Counted from the first letter of the stretch, positions 14,947-22,292 are shown. The stretch is DNA of 22,292 nucleotides from DASUBV01 sp035763085 (GCA_035763085.1 DASUBV010000110.1:1-22292), one strand, 5' to 3'. Made by a program: numbers and translations. The notes: a model not told the origin generated them from the letters alone.

Positions 14947-16272
14947 TCAGGCCAGCGGCAGGGACACCACGAAAGTGGTGCCCTGGCCGGGGGTGCTCTG
15001 CACGGTGACGTCGCCGTCGTGGCCGCGGACCAGCTCAGCCACGACGGCCAGGCCGATGCCGCTGCCGGTGGCCCCGGTGGGGTTGGTGCCGCGCCAGAAG
15101 CGCTCGAAGATGTGCGGCAGCTGATCCTCGGTAATGCCGACGCCCGTGTCGGACACCGTCAGCGTGGCCCGCTCGCCGTCGGCAGCCGTGCGCATGGTCA
15201 CCGTGCCGCCCGCCGGGGTGAACTTCGCCGAGTTGCCGAGCAGGTTGGTGATCACCTGGTGCATCCAGCGGGCGTCCGCCTGCACCGGGGCCGGCTGCAG
15301 ATCGCGCTCGAGGGTGATCTGGCTGGACTCAAAGCGCCCGGCCAGGCTGTCAGCGGCGGCCCCCGCCATCTCCGCCAGGTCGCCCGGCTTGAGGGTGAGC
15401 TGCAGCGCGGCGGCCTCGGCGGCGGCCAGCGACTGCAGGTCGCCCACCATCCGGGCCAGCCGCAGCACCTCATCGCGCAGCGAGGCGAGCTGCGCCGGGG
15501 TGGGCTGCACCACGCCGTCGAGCAGGGCCTCGTGGCCGGCCTGCAGGACGGCCACCGGGGTCCGCAGCTCATGCGCGACGTCGGCGACCAGGTAGCGGTG
15601 CAGCTGCTCCTGGCGGGCCAGCTCGTCGGCCATCCGGTCGAAAGTCTCCGCCAGCTCCCGCAGCTCGGTCGGCCCCCGCATGCTGCCCACCCGGGCGGTG
15701 CGGTCACCGCCCCCGACCGCGCTGGCCGCCGCGATGAGGCGCACTACGGGCCGGGTAATGCGCCTCGACATGCCGATCGCCACGATCAGGGCGACCAGCG
15801 CCGCCAGGCCCGCCGCGCCGGCGATGGCCCGGAAGAACTCCTCGCGCAGCCGCCGGTCGTTGACGCCGAGGCCGGGCCGGAAGCGCACCGTCAGCGTGCC
15901 CATCCGGTGCCCGTCGACCCGGACGGGCGCGCGGACCAGCGGCCCCCTGGCGGTCGCGAAGCCCGGCGAGGTCGTGACCGGGCGGCCCGCGAGGTCGGTC
16001 ACCTGGACGTGGGCACTGAGCTTGTTCGCCAGGTCGACCGTCGACATCAGGTCAGCCTCGGACCAGGTGCCGGCCTGGCCTCGCGAGGCGGCCGCCACCA
16101 CGGCCATGGCCTGGGTGAGCCGGGCCCGCTGGGCCTGGGCCAGCTGGTCGACGTCCGCCGCGGCGAACACCGCCGTCAGGGCGGCAAGCAGGGCCACGGC
16201 TGTCAGCGCGACGGCAACGAATGCCAGCGACAGCCGCATCCCCAGCGGGGCGGCGTCGCCCGTTCTAGCCAT
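14947..16272 (-). CDS. Two-component sensor histidine kinase (BaeS-like)
   Basis: A 441-residue membrane kinase. TM1 is at about 12-38, an extracytoplasmic sensor of roughly 105 residues follows, and TM2 is at about 147-168. HAMP is at about 169-222 (ITRPVVRLIAAASAV...). HisKA carries the phospho-accepting H234 in DVAHELRTPV. The ATPase domain has the N box HQVITNLLGNSAKF (N343, N347), G1 DTGVGI (375-380), the F box IFERFWRG (388-395) and G2 GSGIGLAVV (403-411), so the kinase is complete. The ATG at 16272 overlaps the regulator stop by 8 bases (ATGGCTAG), implying translational coupling. The signal is unknown. Confidence 0.94.
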   Translation of the reverse strand: MARTGDAAPLGMRLSLAFVAVALTAVALLAALTAVFAAADVDQLAQAQRARLTQAMAVVAAASRGQAGTWSEADLMSTVDLANKLSAHVQVTDLAGRPVTTSPGFATARGPLVRAPVRVDGHRMGTLTVRFRPGLGVNDRRLREEFFRAIAGAAGLAALVALIVAIGMSRRITRPVVRLIAAASAVGGGDRTARVGSMRGPTELRELAETFDRMADELARQEQLHRYLVADVAHELRTPVAVLQAGHEALLDGVVQPTPAQLASLRDEVLRLARMVGDLQSLAAAEAAALQLTLKPGDLAEMAGAAADSLAGRFESSQITLERDLQPAPVQADARWMHQVITNLLGNSAKFTPAGGTVTMRTAADGERATLTVSDTGVGITEDQLPHIFERFWRGTNPTGATGSGIGLAVVAELVRGHDGDVTVQSTPGQGTTFVVSLPLA

Positions 16273-16966
16273 CCCGGCTTATGCCCAGCCGGTATCCCCC
16301 GCCGAGCACGGTCTGGATGATCTCCGGCCGCCCAGCATCGATTTCGATCTTGCGCCGCAGGTTCTTCACGTGGGAGTCAACACTGCGCTCGTAGCCCTCG
16401 AACTCGTAGCCACGGGTCCGGTTGATGATCTCGTAGCGGGAGTAGACCCGGCCGGGCACCGAGGCCAGCGCGACCAGGACTCCCCATTCGGTCGGCGTCA
16501 GGGCGACGCCGGTACCGCGGACCTCGACGGACCGCCGCTGCTCGTCGATCACCAGCTCGCCGTTGCCGTACCGGGCGGGCCGGTAGCTGCCGCCCTCGGC
16601 CTGGCCGCCCCGGCGCAGGATGGCCTGGCACCGCAGCACCAGCTCCCGGGGGCTGAACGGCTTGGTCACATAGTCGTCGGCGCCCATCTCCAGGCCGCGG
16701 ATCCGGTCCTCCTCGCTGGACTTGGCCGTCAGCATGAGGATGGGCGCGCCCGATGAGGTCCGCAGCTCGCGGGCCACGGTCTCGCCCGGCACGTCGGGCA
16801 GCCCGAGATCCAGCACCACCAGGTCCGGATCGGCCGATCCGGCCAGGCTCAGCGCCTCCGCGCCCGAGCCAGTCGACAGCACCGTAAAGCCGCCGCGCTC
16901 CAGGTAGGAGCGCACCAGCTCCCTGAGCTTCCGCTCGTCCTCGACCAGCAGGATTGTTGCCGCCAC
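16265..16966 (-). CDS. OmpR-family response regulator
   Basis: A 233-residue DNA-binding regulator, partner of the downstream kinase. The receiver domain (1-118) has the acidic pair E9/D10, the phosphorylated D53 in VVLDLGLPD, T80 in MLTAK and K102 in VTKPF. The winged helix (about 130-230) follows: VALTPTEWGVLVALA, SRYEIINRTRG..., SVDSHVKNLRRKI as the recognition helix and QTVLGGGYRLG as the wing. It starts at GTG 16966, with GGAGGGG about 10-12 bases upstream. The gene leads the operon and the kinase follows with an 8-base overlap. The upstream gap (16967-17256) probably carries its promoter; a CTGACA-N15-TAGCCT pair on the minus strand at 17067-17093 is only a weak candidate because the spacing is short. 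Confidence 0.95.
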   Translation of the reverse strand: MAATILLVEDERKLRELVRSYLERGGFTVLSTGSGAEALSLAGSADPDLVVLDLGLPDVPGETVARELRTSSGAPILMLTAKSSEEDRIRGLEMGADDYVTKPFSPRELVLRCQAILRRGGQAEGGSYRPARYGNGELVIDEQRRSVEVRGTGVALTPTEWGVLVALASVPGRVYSRYEIINRTRGYEFEGYERSVDSHVKNLRRKIEIDAGRPEIIQTVLGGGYRLGISRDG

Positions 16967-17256
16967 TCCGCAGCCGCCCCCTCCACCGCAGCCCAGTCCC
17001 CTGGGCTCACAGGCGTGCTGCCCGGCTGCCTCGCCGGCCGGCCTGGCGAGGCACGCGCCTGCTCCTAGGCTACGATGCCCGGCCGCCTGTCAGCTAGCTC
17101 AGGCGCCCGGCGGCCCGGTGCTGACTCCACACCGAAACCACACGAGCTTCACCGGACACGCCTAGTCAGTGGGTGGACTGACGGGGTGAGGGCTGAGGGG
17201 CCGGCGCGCGGTCGCCGGCCTCCGTTGCGGGCGGCCGGGCCATGGAAGGAGCGCAG
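16967..17256. other. Intergenic region with two small hairpins
   Basis: The 290 bases between the response regulator (-) and the small TM protein (+) contain no convincing gene. gcccag-tccc-ctgggc (16991-17006) and tgcctcgcc/ggcgaggca (17027-17035, 17045-17053) can fold as hairpins in the 5' leader of the regulator transcript. Function unknown. Confidence 0.4.
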
Positions 17257-17487
17257 GTGAGCGACGTTGACCTCCTCATCCTCGCTCCCTGGGTCATCTT
17301 CGCTGGCGCTGTAGCGACGATCATCGTGATGTCTTTCTCCAGGGGGGGCAGGGGCGGGCGGCAGTTCCGGCGGCGCCGGAACAGCCGCCCGCCCCGGCGC
17401 TCAGCGGAGCACCTTACGCCGGTACAGGGCCACGGCCGCCGGAGCAAATACCGCGATCAGGCCCGCGGACCAGATGATGACGGCTAG
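17257..17487 (+). CDS. Small single-TM protein (hypothetical)
   Basis: GTG 17257 follows AAGGAG at a good distance and opens a 76-residue frame. Residues about 4-27 (DLLILAPWVIFAGAVATIIVMSF) form one hydrophobic membrane segment. The remainder is strongly basic (RGGRQFRRRRNSRPPRR...) and would be cytoplasmic by the positive-inside rule. The 3' part runs through a large hairpin (17351-17395) and 87 bases into the ABC permease gene on the other strand, so the true C terminus is suspect. A 7-G run at 17342-17348 is a likely site for a length error. The N-terminal TM part is credible, the tail less so. No family is recognised. Confidence 0.45.
   Translation: MSDVDLLILAPWVIFAGAVATIIVMSFSRGGRGGRQFRRRRNSRPPRRSAEHLTPVQGHGRRSKYRDQARGPDDDG
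17351..17395. terminator. Very long GC hairpin after the DrrB-like permease
   Basis: ggggcgggcggc-a-gttccggc (17351-17371) pairs with gccggaac-a-gccgcccgcccc (17375-17395): 20 Watson-Crick pairs with one A-A mismatch and a 3-nt loop. It begins 6 bases after the permease stop (minus strand reading), so it most likely terminates the drr operon, and it may also act on the small + strand gene it overlaps. Confidence 0.85.
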
Positions 17488-18248
17488 CTCAGGATGCTGC
17501 ATGGGCCAGGCGTGAATCGTGGCCGCCGGGTTGGGCCCGCCGAACAGCACGCGGCAGGCCGAGGCGATCGCGCTCATCGGGTTCCAGTTGGCGACCGCCT
17601 GCAGCCAGCCGGGCATGCCCTGAGTGGGCACGAATGCGTTCGAAACGAATGACAGCGGCAGGAACAGGATGAACCCCATGGCCTGCGCCGCCTCCGGGCT
17701 GCGCAGGAGCATGCCCGCGCACGCCCCGGCCCAGGTCATCGCGAAGGCGAACAGCATGGACAGCCCGACGGCGGCCAGCGCGTCGGCGAGCCCGTTGTGC
17801 GCCCGCCAGCCGATGGCCAGGCCGGTGATGACCAGCACCACGATCCCGAGCACCTGGGTGACCAGGTCGGAGGTGGTGCGCCCGGCCAGCACGGCAGCCC
17901 GGGCGATGGCAGCGACCGGAACCGGTCGATCAGGCCGGAGGTCATGTCGGTGGTGAGGCCGACTGCCGTGCCCGGCGCGCTGCCGGCCATGGCCATGCCG
18001 AACATCCCGCTGATCAGGTACTGGTGATAGCTGCCCCCGCCGGGCAGGTGGATGGCTGACCCGAATACGTAGCTGAACAGCAGGACGAAGATGACGGGCT
18101 GAATGGTGACATCGGCGAGCTGCTCCGGCTCGCGGGCGATGCGCACCACGCTGCGGCGGGTCAGCACCCAGGTGTCCTTCAGGCCCCACCACGCCCGGCC
18201 GGGCAGCGTGGCGGCGGGCGGCGCCGGGGACATGGCGGCGGTCGTCAT
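17401..18248 (-). pseudogene. ABC-2 type drug-export permease (DrrB-like), frameshifted
   Basis: The intact gene would encode 282 residues, typical for DrrB-like ABC-2 permeases. From ATG 18248 the frame reads MTTAAMSPAPP...VTIQPVIFVLLFSYVFGSAIH...LIDRFRSLP, then turns into nonsense. The homologous continuation (IARAAVLAGRTTSDLVTQVLGIVVLVITGLAIGW... to VALYRRKVLR) is in another frame. The switch occurs at 17907-17910, where one base is missing from a proline codon; adding one base restores 849 nt, exactly 283 codons. About six TM segments are present across both parts. The start overlaps the ATPase stop as ATGA in the corrected reading. Either a genuine pseudogene or a sequencing/assembly deletion; everything else about the gene looks intact. 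Confidence 0.85.
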
Positions 18249-19239
18249 GACTGGTCACTTCCGCTCGGGCTGGCCCCGGCAGTACTGACCGCTTGCTGCG
18301 CCGCGTGGCCGGTCAGGGTCAGGAACACGTCATCCAGCGACGGGTGCCGGATGGCCAGGTCATCGAGCAGCACGCCGGCCGCGTCCAGGTCCCGGACAAT
18401 CTCGGGCATCCGGCGGGCCCCGCGGCCACCGGCGCCTCGGCCGTCCGCGTGGCGGCGTCGGCCTGCGGCGGGGCGTCGGAGTGCCGGGCCAGCACCGTGA
18501 CCGCCGTGTCCAGGTCGGACTCGGGAGCCACGGCCAGCACCACCCGCTCACCCCCGATCTTCGCCTTGAGCTGGGCCGATGTGCCCTCGGCGATGACCAT
18601 GCCGTGGTCGACCACGGCGATCTTGTCCGCGAGCTGGTCGGCCTCGTCCAGGTGCTGGGTGGTCAGCAGGACCGTCGTCCCGTCGGCGGCCAGGCCGCGC
18701 ACCGCATCCCAGGTCACTATCCGGCTGCGCGGGTCCAGCCCGGTCGTCGGCTCGTCCAGGAACAGCACCTCGGGCCGGGTGACCAGGCTGGCGGCCAGGT
18801 CCAGCCGCCGTCGCATGCCGCCGGAGTAGGCCGTCACGCCGCGGTCCGCGGCGTCGGCCAGGTCGAACCGGTCCAGCAGCTCGCCGGCCCGGGCGCGGGC
18901 ACCGCGCCTGGACAGCCGGCCGAGCTGGCCGATCATGACCAGGTTGGCCCGGCCGGTCAGGCACTCATCCAGGGCGGCGTACTGGCCGGTGAGGCCGATC
19001 CTGGTGCGGACCTGCGCGGCGCTGCGGACCACGTCAAAGCCCGCCACGGCGGCGGTCCCCCGCTCGGGCCGCAGCAGGGTGGTCAGCACCCGCACGGTCG
19101 TGGTCTTGCCGGCCCCGTTCGGGCCGAGCATGCCGACGATGGACCCGGGCTCGACCTGCAGGCTGAGCCCGGCCAGCGCCCTGGTCGTCCCGTAGGTCTT
19201 CTCCAGGCCGTCGGCCTCGATCGCGAGCGTGCCGCTCAT
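18245..19239 (-). pseudogene. Drug-export ABC transporter ATPase (DrrA-like), frameshifted near the C terminus
   Basis: Residues 1-275 are a complete nucleotide-binding domain: Walker A GPNGAGKT (39-46), signature YSGGM (138-142), Walker B VLFLDEP (158-164), D-loop GLDP and switch histidine H196. TTLLRPERGTAAVAGFDVV and YAALDECLTGRANL are typical of the daunorubicin-resistance DrrA family. Near 18412-18420 the reading frame is lost. In the uninterrupted frame the ORF ends at 18319 with an atypical tail. The family-like tail (RMPEIVRDLDAAGVLLDDLAI...SLDDVFLTLTGHAA) is in another frame, which stops at 18245-18247 and overlaps the permease start. Adding one base gives 331 residues, a normal DrrA length. 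With DrrB it would form an efflux pump under the divergent TetR protein. The NBD may still be functional. Confidence 0.87.
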
Positions 19240-19357
19240 CCCCGTCTCCTTGTCATGGCGTCATCTCCCAGCTCAGATCGCCGGTGGCGGGGCCCCGCGG
19301 CGGGCCCCGCCACCCGGGCGGCCGGTCCGCGGCCTCCTGGCCCTTGATCCACCTCGC

Positions 19358-19395
19358 TAGTACGGCGTACGAGAGTTGTCTCGTACGGGGTACTA
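19358..19395. promoter_or_regulatory. Extended palindromic operator between drrA and tetR
   Basis: A perfect 9-bp inverted repeat, cgtacgaga (19366-19374) and tctcgtacg (19379-19387), is separated by gttg. The symmetry continues outward (tagtacgg at 19358-19365, gggtacta at 19388-19395) with only two mismatched pairs, giving a 38-bp near-palindrome. The last part contains TACTAT (19391-19396), a good -10 candidate for the TetR gene, so a bound TetR dimer would block transcription. The location and symmetry match TetR autoregulation with control of the divergent drr genes. Confidence 0.7.
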
Positions 19396-19398
19396 TCA

Positions 19399-19411
19399 CG
19401 TACGATGTACG
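19399..19411. promoter_or_regulatory. Second GTACGA-type palindrome
   Basis: cgtac-gat-gtacg is a perfect 5-bp inverted repeat, sharing the GTACGA core with the larger element 11 bases upstream. It covers the in-frame upstream ATG at 19405. Confidence 0.5.
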
Positions 19412-19476
19412 AGCGTCAAGGCGGGCGGCCGGGCAGCGGCAGGACGGGATCAGGACGCGAGCGGAGCGGAGGCAGG

Positions 19477-20409
19477 ATGGAGAACAGCGACGATCTGTGG
19501 CCCCCGTGGAGCGAGGGATATGCCCAGCGCCGCCACGCCGACCGCCGCCGGCCGCATGGTCCCGGCACCCGGTCCGGTCCCGACCCGCAGGCCGGCCTCG
19601 ACCCCGGGTCCGGTCCAGGTCCCGGACAAGGCCGGGGCCCGGGCGGCCAGCGCGGCGGGCCGCCGCGCGGCCGGGCCCGGCAGCGCCCGGCGCTCTCGCG
19701 CGACGAGATCGTGGACGCCGCGATCGCCATCGCCGATGCGGAGGGACCCGATGCCGTCAGCATGCGCCGGATCGCCCAGGTCCTGCGAGCCGGGACCATG
19801 TCCCTGTACTGGCACATCGCCAACAAGGAGCACCTGGTCGACCTGATGCTCGACGCGCTGTTCGCCGAGGTCGAGGTCCCCGAGCCGTCCGGCAACTGGC
19901 AGGCCGACCTGCGGGCCTACGCCCGCAGCACGCGAGCCGTGCTGCTGCGGCACCGCTGGGTGATCGACTTCATCGGCGGCCGGCCCGGCATGGGACCGAA
20001 CACGCTGCGCAGCATCGACCGGTCGATCGCCCTGCTCGACGGGCTGCCGCTGGACCTGCCCACCAAGCTGACCATCCTGCAGTCCGTCACCACCTACGTG
20101 ACCGGCGCCGCCGTGCGCGAGCTCCAGGAACTGCGGGTGCAGCGCCAGCAGGAGGAACAGCCCGGCGCCAGCCCGGAAGACATGCAGGCCGAGGCTCGGG
20201 CATGGCGGGCACGGCTGGAGCAGGCCGGCGGATTCGAGCACTTCATCCAGATCTTCGAGCAGAACCTGGATCCGGATGCCAGGGAGACCCGGGAGGACCG
20301 GTTCGCGTTCGGCCTGCACTGCCTGCTGGACGGGATCGCCGTGCATGTCCGGGGCCTCTCGCGCCCGGTGAGCCCGGATAATTCAGGTAATCTCGCCGTG
20401 CGGGATTAA
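19477..20409 (+). CDS. TetR-family transcriptional regulator of the divergent drr operon
   Basis: A 310-residue regulator from ATG 19477, preceded by GGAGG at 4-5 bases. An in-frame ATG at 19405 lies inside the operator and would add 24 basic residues; it could only be used from a leaderless transcript. Residues 1-70 are an unusual Gly/Pro/Arg-rich linker, so the TetR helix-turn-helix sits at about 74-120: LSRDEIVDAAIAIADAEG, VSMRRIAQVLRAGTMSLYWHIANKEHLV. The C-terminal ligand domain (about 130-310, LRAYARSTRAVLLRHRWVIDFIGG... and FAFGLHCLLDGIAVHV) is of the drug-sensing TetR type seen beside DrrAB pumps. It probably represses the pump and itself until a hydrophobic ligand binds. The ligand is unknown. 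Confidence 0.92.
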   Translation: MENSDDLWPPWSEGYAQRRHADRRRPHGPGTRSGPDPQAGLDPGSGPGPGQGRGPGGQRGGPPRGRARQRPALSRDEIVDAAIAIADAEGPDAVSMRRIAQVLRAGTMSLYWHIANKEHLVDLMLDALFAEVEVPEPSGNWQADLRAYARSTRAVLLRHRWVIDFIGGRPGMGPNTLRSIDRSIALLDGLPLDLPTKLTILQSVTTYVTGAAVRELQELRVQRQQEEQPGASPEDMQAEARAWRARLEQAGGFEHFIQIFEQNLDPDARETREDRFAFGLHCLLDGIAVHVRGLSRPVSPDNSGNLAVRD

Positions 20410-20722
20410 TTCCGCCTGACAACTCCCGGTGCTTCCTTAACCTCCGGCATCAGAGGTAACAAATTTCGCGCAGCGGCAGGCAATTTCCCCGCCCCGGCCT
20501 GCGCTATCCAGGCCAGCCGGCCGGGACCGGGCCCGCGGACCAGCCGGATGGTGTTTGATAGTCGTGGTTGCATTCGCGATTTGCGGAAGTGGCGCACGCG
20601 CACAATCAGTCTGGCACCGGAGTCTCCCCGGGGGAGGCTCTCGCCGCACCGGGGGGCGCAGCGCCGCGCAGCCCAGGATCCTCATCCGTGGATCCCGTAG
20701 ATCACCCAGTAGGAGAAGGCAC
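20410..20722. other. Intergenic/leader region upstream of the cold-shock gene
   Basis: No convincing gene in 313 bases. A 6-bp hairpin (gcggga-ttaa-ttccgc, 20400-20415) overlaps the TetR stop. TTGATA (20555-20560) followed after 17 bases by GATTTG (20578-20583) is a possible but weak promoter for csp. In the probable leader, gagtctcccc (20620-20629) can pair with ggggaggctc (20631-20640), a hairpin about 80 bases before the csp start. Confidence 0.35.
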
Positions 20723-20926
20723 ATGCCTCAGGGCACCGTGAAGTGGTTCAACGCCGACAAGGGCTATGGATTCATTGCCCCGGACGACGGCAGCGCCGAC
20801 GTCTTCGTGCACCACTCCGCGATTCAGGTTGACGGTTTCCGCAGTCTTCAGGAGAACCAGCGAGTCGAGTTCACCGCCGGCCAGGGTGCCAAGGGGCCCC
20901 AGGCTGAGCAGGTTCGCCCGCTCTGA
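20723..20926 (+). CDS. Cold-shock protein (CspA family)
   Basis: A 67-residue single-domain OB-fold protein that binds single-stranded nucleic acid and acts as RNA chaperone. AGGAGAAGG just upstream of ATG 20723 fixes the start. The family signature GTVKWFNADKGYGFI contains RNP1 (KGYGFI, 13-18), and VFVHHSAI (27-34) is RNP2; the remaining strands (RVEF, PQAEQVRPL) complete the barrel. The length is exactly typical. The gene is monocistronic, with a long leader and a strong terminator, so it is probably highly expressed. The leader could regulate translation, as known for some csp genes, but nothing here proves it. Confidence 0.96.
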   Translation: MPQGTVKWFNADKGYGFIAPDDGSADVFVHHSAIQVDGFRSLQENQRVEFTAGQGAKGPQAEQVRPL

Positions 20927-20972
20927 CCGTTCATGCCGGGAACCGCGGCGGCGGCCACCCGGTGCCGTAACA

Positions 20973-21003
20973 GGGGGCGGCCCCGGCCGGGGCCGCCCCT
21001 TTA
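20973..21003 (+). terminator. Intrinsic terminator of the cold-shock gene
   Basis: A 26-bp perfect palindrome (ggggcggccccgg/ccggggccgcccc, 20974-20999) followed by TTTA forms an 11-bp stem with a GGCC loop, 47 bases after the csp stop. Confidence 0.9.
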
Positions 21004-21178
21004 TGCTTGATTGCGGCATATACGACAGTCGCCTGAAATGCAGTACGGGCATTGCACTATTTTCGCCGCTCTGTGACCATCTAGCACAATAACTCATCGT
21101 CAATTTGCGTGATCGCCTGACTGCGCTGTGCTATATATCCGTCATAGCAGGCGCACCGAATGCCGCAAAGGGGACGAT
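21004..21178. promoter_or_regulatory. AT-richer promoter region of the TPR gene
   Basis: This stretch is noticeably richer in A and T than its surroundings. It holds tgctat (21129-21134) and atagca (21144-21149), a 6-bp inverted repeat around TATATCC, which includes a TATATA -10 candidate. AAAGGGG at 21167-21173 precedes GTG 21179 as a possible ribosome site. A promoter is likely; its elements are not certain. Confidence 0.4.
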
Positions 21179-22292
21179 GTGGTTATCAGGTCTGCCCTTT
21201 CCCGGGCAGCGAGCACCAACCATCAGCTAGCCAGAAGCACGCAGCGCGCAATCTGCGGAACGGGCCGGGCAAAGAGGCAGGAATCTCTGCAAAGGCCGGC
21301 CGTCCGGCCGCCGGCGGGTCCCGCTGTCAATTCCGCCCTGCACGACCGGGAATGCCGCGGCACGGGGAGCGCCGCGCAGCGGCGGCAGCCTCCGTTCAGC
21401 AACCTGGCGGCATTTCTGGACAGCCGCGCCGGGCCCTTGCTGACCGGCGTGTCGGTGTTCCGGGAGCCCGCCGATCGCAATGCGCTGCTGTTCCAGATCG
21501 GCGTCCATGACTACACCGCGGCCCGTGCCCTTGACCTGCTGGGCCCGGCTCCGCCCTTCCGGCCGCCCGCGGACATGACCGATCTCACCGTGGCCTGCCT
21601 GCGCGCCGGGCTGCTGCTGCGGCGGCGGACCGGCCGGCGCGGCGATGTCCCGGCGGTCATCATGGATGAGCGGGTCCGCGGCCAGCTGCGCGAGATCCTC
21701 GTCGCGGCCGGCCGGCAGCACGAGCTCTCCGACGCGCACCGGCGGGCGGCGGACTACTGGCAGTGGCGCGCGGCGGCGTGGCCGCAGGAGCGCCGCGCCG
21801 ACATCCACGACCTGCTGCAGGCCCGCCAGCACCTGCTGGACGCGGGCGACACTGACCAGGCCAGCAGCCTGACCGAGGACATCTGCGCCCAGCTGCGCGC
21901 CTGGGGCAGCCTGAGCCAGGAAGCAGACCTCGTCTGGGCCACCCTGGAGGCGATGCCGTCGCCCTCCGCCGGGCGGGCCGGGTGGCTGCACGAACTAGGT
22001 GCGATCGCGCAGGCCCGCCGGGACTTTGCGACGGCCGAGCACCACTACCTGCGCGCCATCGAGATGCGGGACCAGCTCGGCGACCCCGGCGGCGTGGCGC
22101 GCGGCCACGAGTGCCTCGGCGTGCTGGCGCAAGCGCAGGGCGACTACCGCAAGGCCGAGCGCCACTACCGTGCCGCCGCCGCGGCCGGCCAGCAGGACAC
22201 TGCCGCAGCCCCGGAGCCGGGACCCCCGGCGCCGGAGCCGCCGCCCCCGGGTCTCCGGCCAGGCAGCGCCCGGCTGACCGGGTCCGCCACGA
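21179..22292 (+). CDS. TPR protein resembling the C-terminal part of a STAND ATPase (partial, runs off the window)
   Basis: The frame is open from GTG 21179 to the window end (at least 371 residues). From 21389 on it is convincing protein: a winged-helix-like part (PPFSNLAAFLDSR..., LLTGVSVFREP, ACLRAGLLLRRR, DERVRGQLREIL), a helical spacer, then two TPR units (WLHELGAIAQARRDFATAEHHYLRAI and ARGHECLGVLAQAQGDYRKAERHYRAA) before a Pro-rich segment. 'LLTGVSVFREP' followed by paired helices is what follows the NB-ARC/NACHT ATPase in STAND proteins. No P-loop is visible upstream in any frame; residues 1-70 have no recognisable content, and the start there is uncertain. It is either an ATPase-free relative or a decapitated remnant. 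Its 3' end is outside the window. Confidence 0.65.
   Translation, partial: MVIRSALSRAASTNHQLARSTQRAICGTGRAKRQESLQRPAVRPPAGPAVNSALHDRECRGTGSAAQRRQPPFSNLAAFLDSRAGPLLTGVSVFREPADRNALLFQIGVHDYTAARALDLLGPAPPFRPPADMTDLTVACLRAGLLLRRRTGRRGDVPAVIMDERVRGQLREILVAAGRQHELSDAHRRAADYWQWRAAAWPQERRADIHDLLQARQHLLDAGDTDQASSLTEDICAQLRAWGSLSQEADLVWATLEAMPSPSAGRAGWLHELGAIAQARRDFATAEHHYLRAIEMRDQLGDPGGVARGHECLGVLAQAQGDYRKAERHYRAAAAAGQQDTAAAPEPGPPAPEPPPPGLRPGSARLTGSAT

Noticed and set aside
15019..16320. Plus-strand frame opposite the histidine kinase
   Set aside because: The minus strand encodes all kinase motifs; this is its shadow.
17907..17910. Programmed ribosomal frameshift in the permease
   Set aside because: No slippery heptamer or suitable structure was seen, and the ATPase has the same type of loss; deletion or sequencing error is simpler.
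21227..21991. Minus-strand frame opposite the TPR gene
   Set aside because: Gly/Arg/Gln-rich with no motif, whereas the + frame shows TPR repeats.
1..22292. CRISPR array, tRNA/rRNA genes, insertion sequences or prophage
   Set aside because: No regularly spaced repeats, tRNA-like cloverleaf ends, transposase motifs or phage proteins were seen.

Overview
This is a GC-rich (roughly 70%+ GC) actinobacterial chromosome segment. GTG starts, G/C-biased third codon positions, long open antisense frames, BaeS/OmpR-type and DrrAB/TetR modules and an ECF41 sigma factor all point to Actinomycetota. Gene style suggests a Streptosporangiales/Trebonia-like or streptomycete-like soil organism; that finer placement is inference. 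No rRNA, tRNA, CRISPR, IS element or phage gene was seen.

Layout, left to right. The tail of an unidentified gene ends at 103. A YtcJ-like amidohydrolase (244-1377, -) is divergent from a large S9-family serine peptidase (1573-4026, +); the 3' end of the amidohydrolase gene has been tandemly duplicated (76-bp period). A winged-helix-like protein with a Pro/Ala tail (4098-4871, -) faces away from an atypical nucleoside diphosphate kinase (5133-5636, +). A secreted beta-propeller-like protein (5796-6950, +) converges on a membrane protein (7015-8142, -), with a very strong shared terminator between them. An XRE regulator (8448-9683, +) follows and overlaps tail-to-tail with an ECF41 sigma factor (9640-10656, -).

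The ECF41 gene is the second gene of an operon led by an SDR epimerase (10697-11677, -). Upstream of the operon lies an exact TGTCACA-N16-CGTC element, the signature published for ECF41 promoters. The sigma factor therefore very probably controls its own operon. Next come dinB (DNA polymerase IV, -) and a divergent YbaK-type tRNA deacylase (+), a secreted AMIN-like protein (-), a DksA/TraR-type zinc-finger protein (-), and an OmpR/BaeS-type two-component pair (-) whose genes overlap by 8 bp.

The right part holds a small single-TM protein (+) and a drug-export operon of the DrrAB type (-) with a divergent TetR regulator (+). The intervening region carries two GTACGA-based palindromes that look like TetR operators. 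Both drr genes carry one apparent single-base deletion each, so they are either assembly errors or paired pseudogenes. A cold-shock protein with a textbook terminator follows. The window ends inside a TPR protein resembling the C-terminal part of a STAND ATPase, with no NTPase domain visible upstream.

The most informative observations are the ECF41 promoter/operon match, the twin frameshifts in drrAB, the TetR operator architecture, the variant NDK active site, and the apparently headless STAND/TPR gene.
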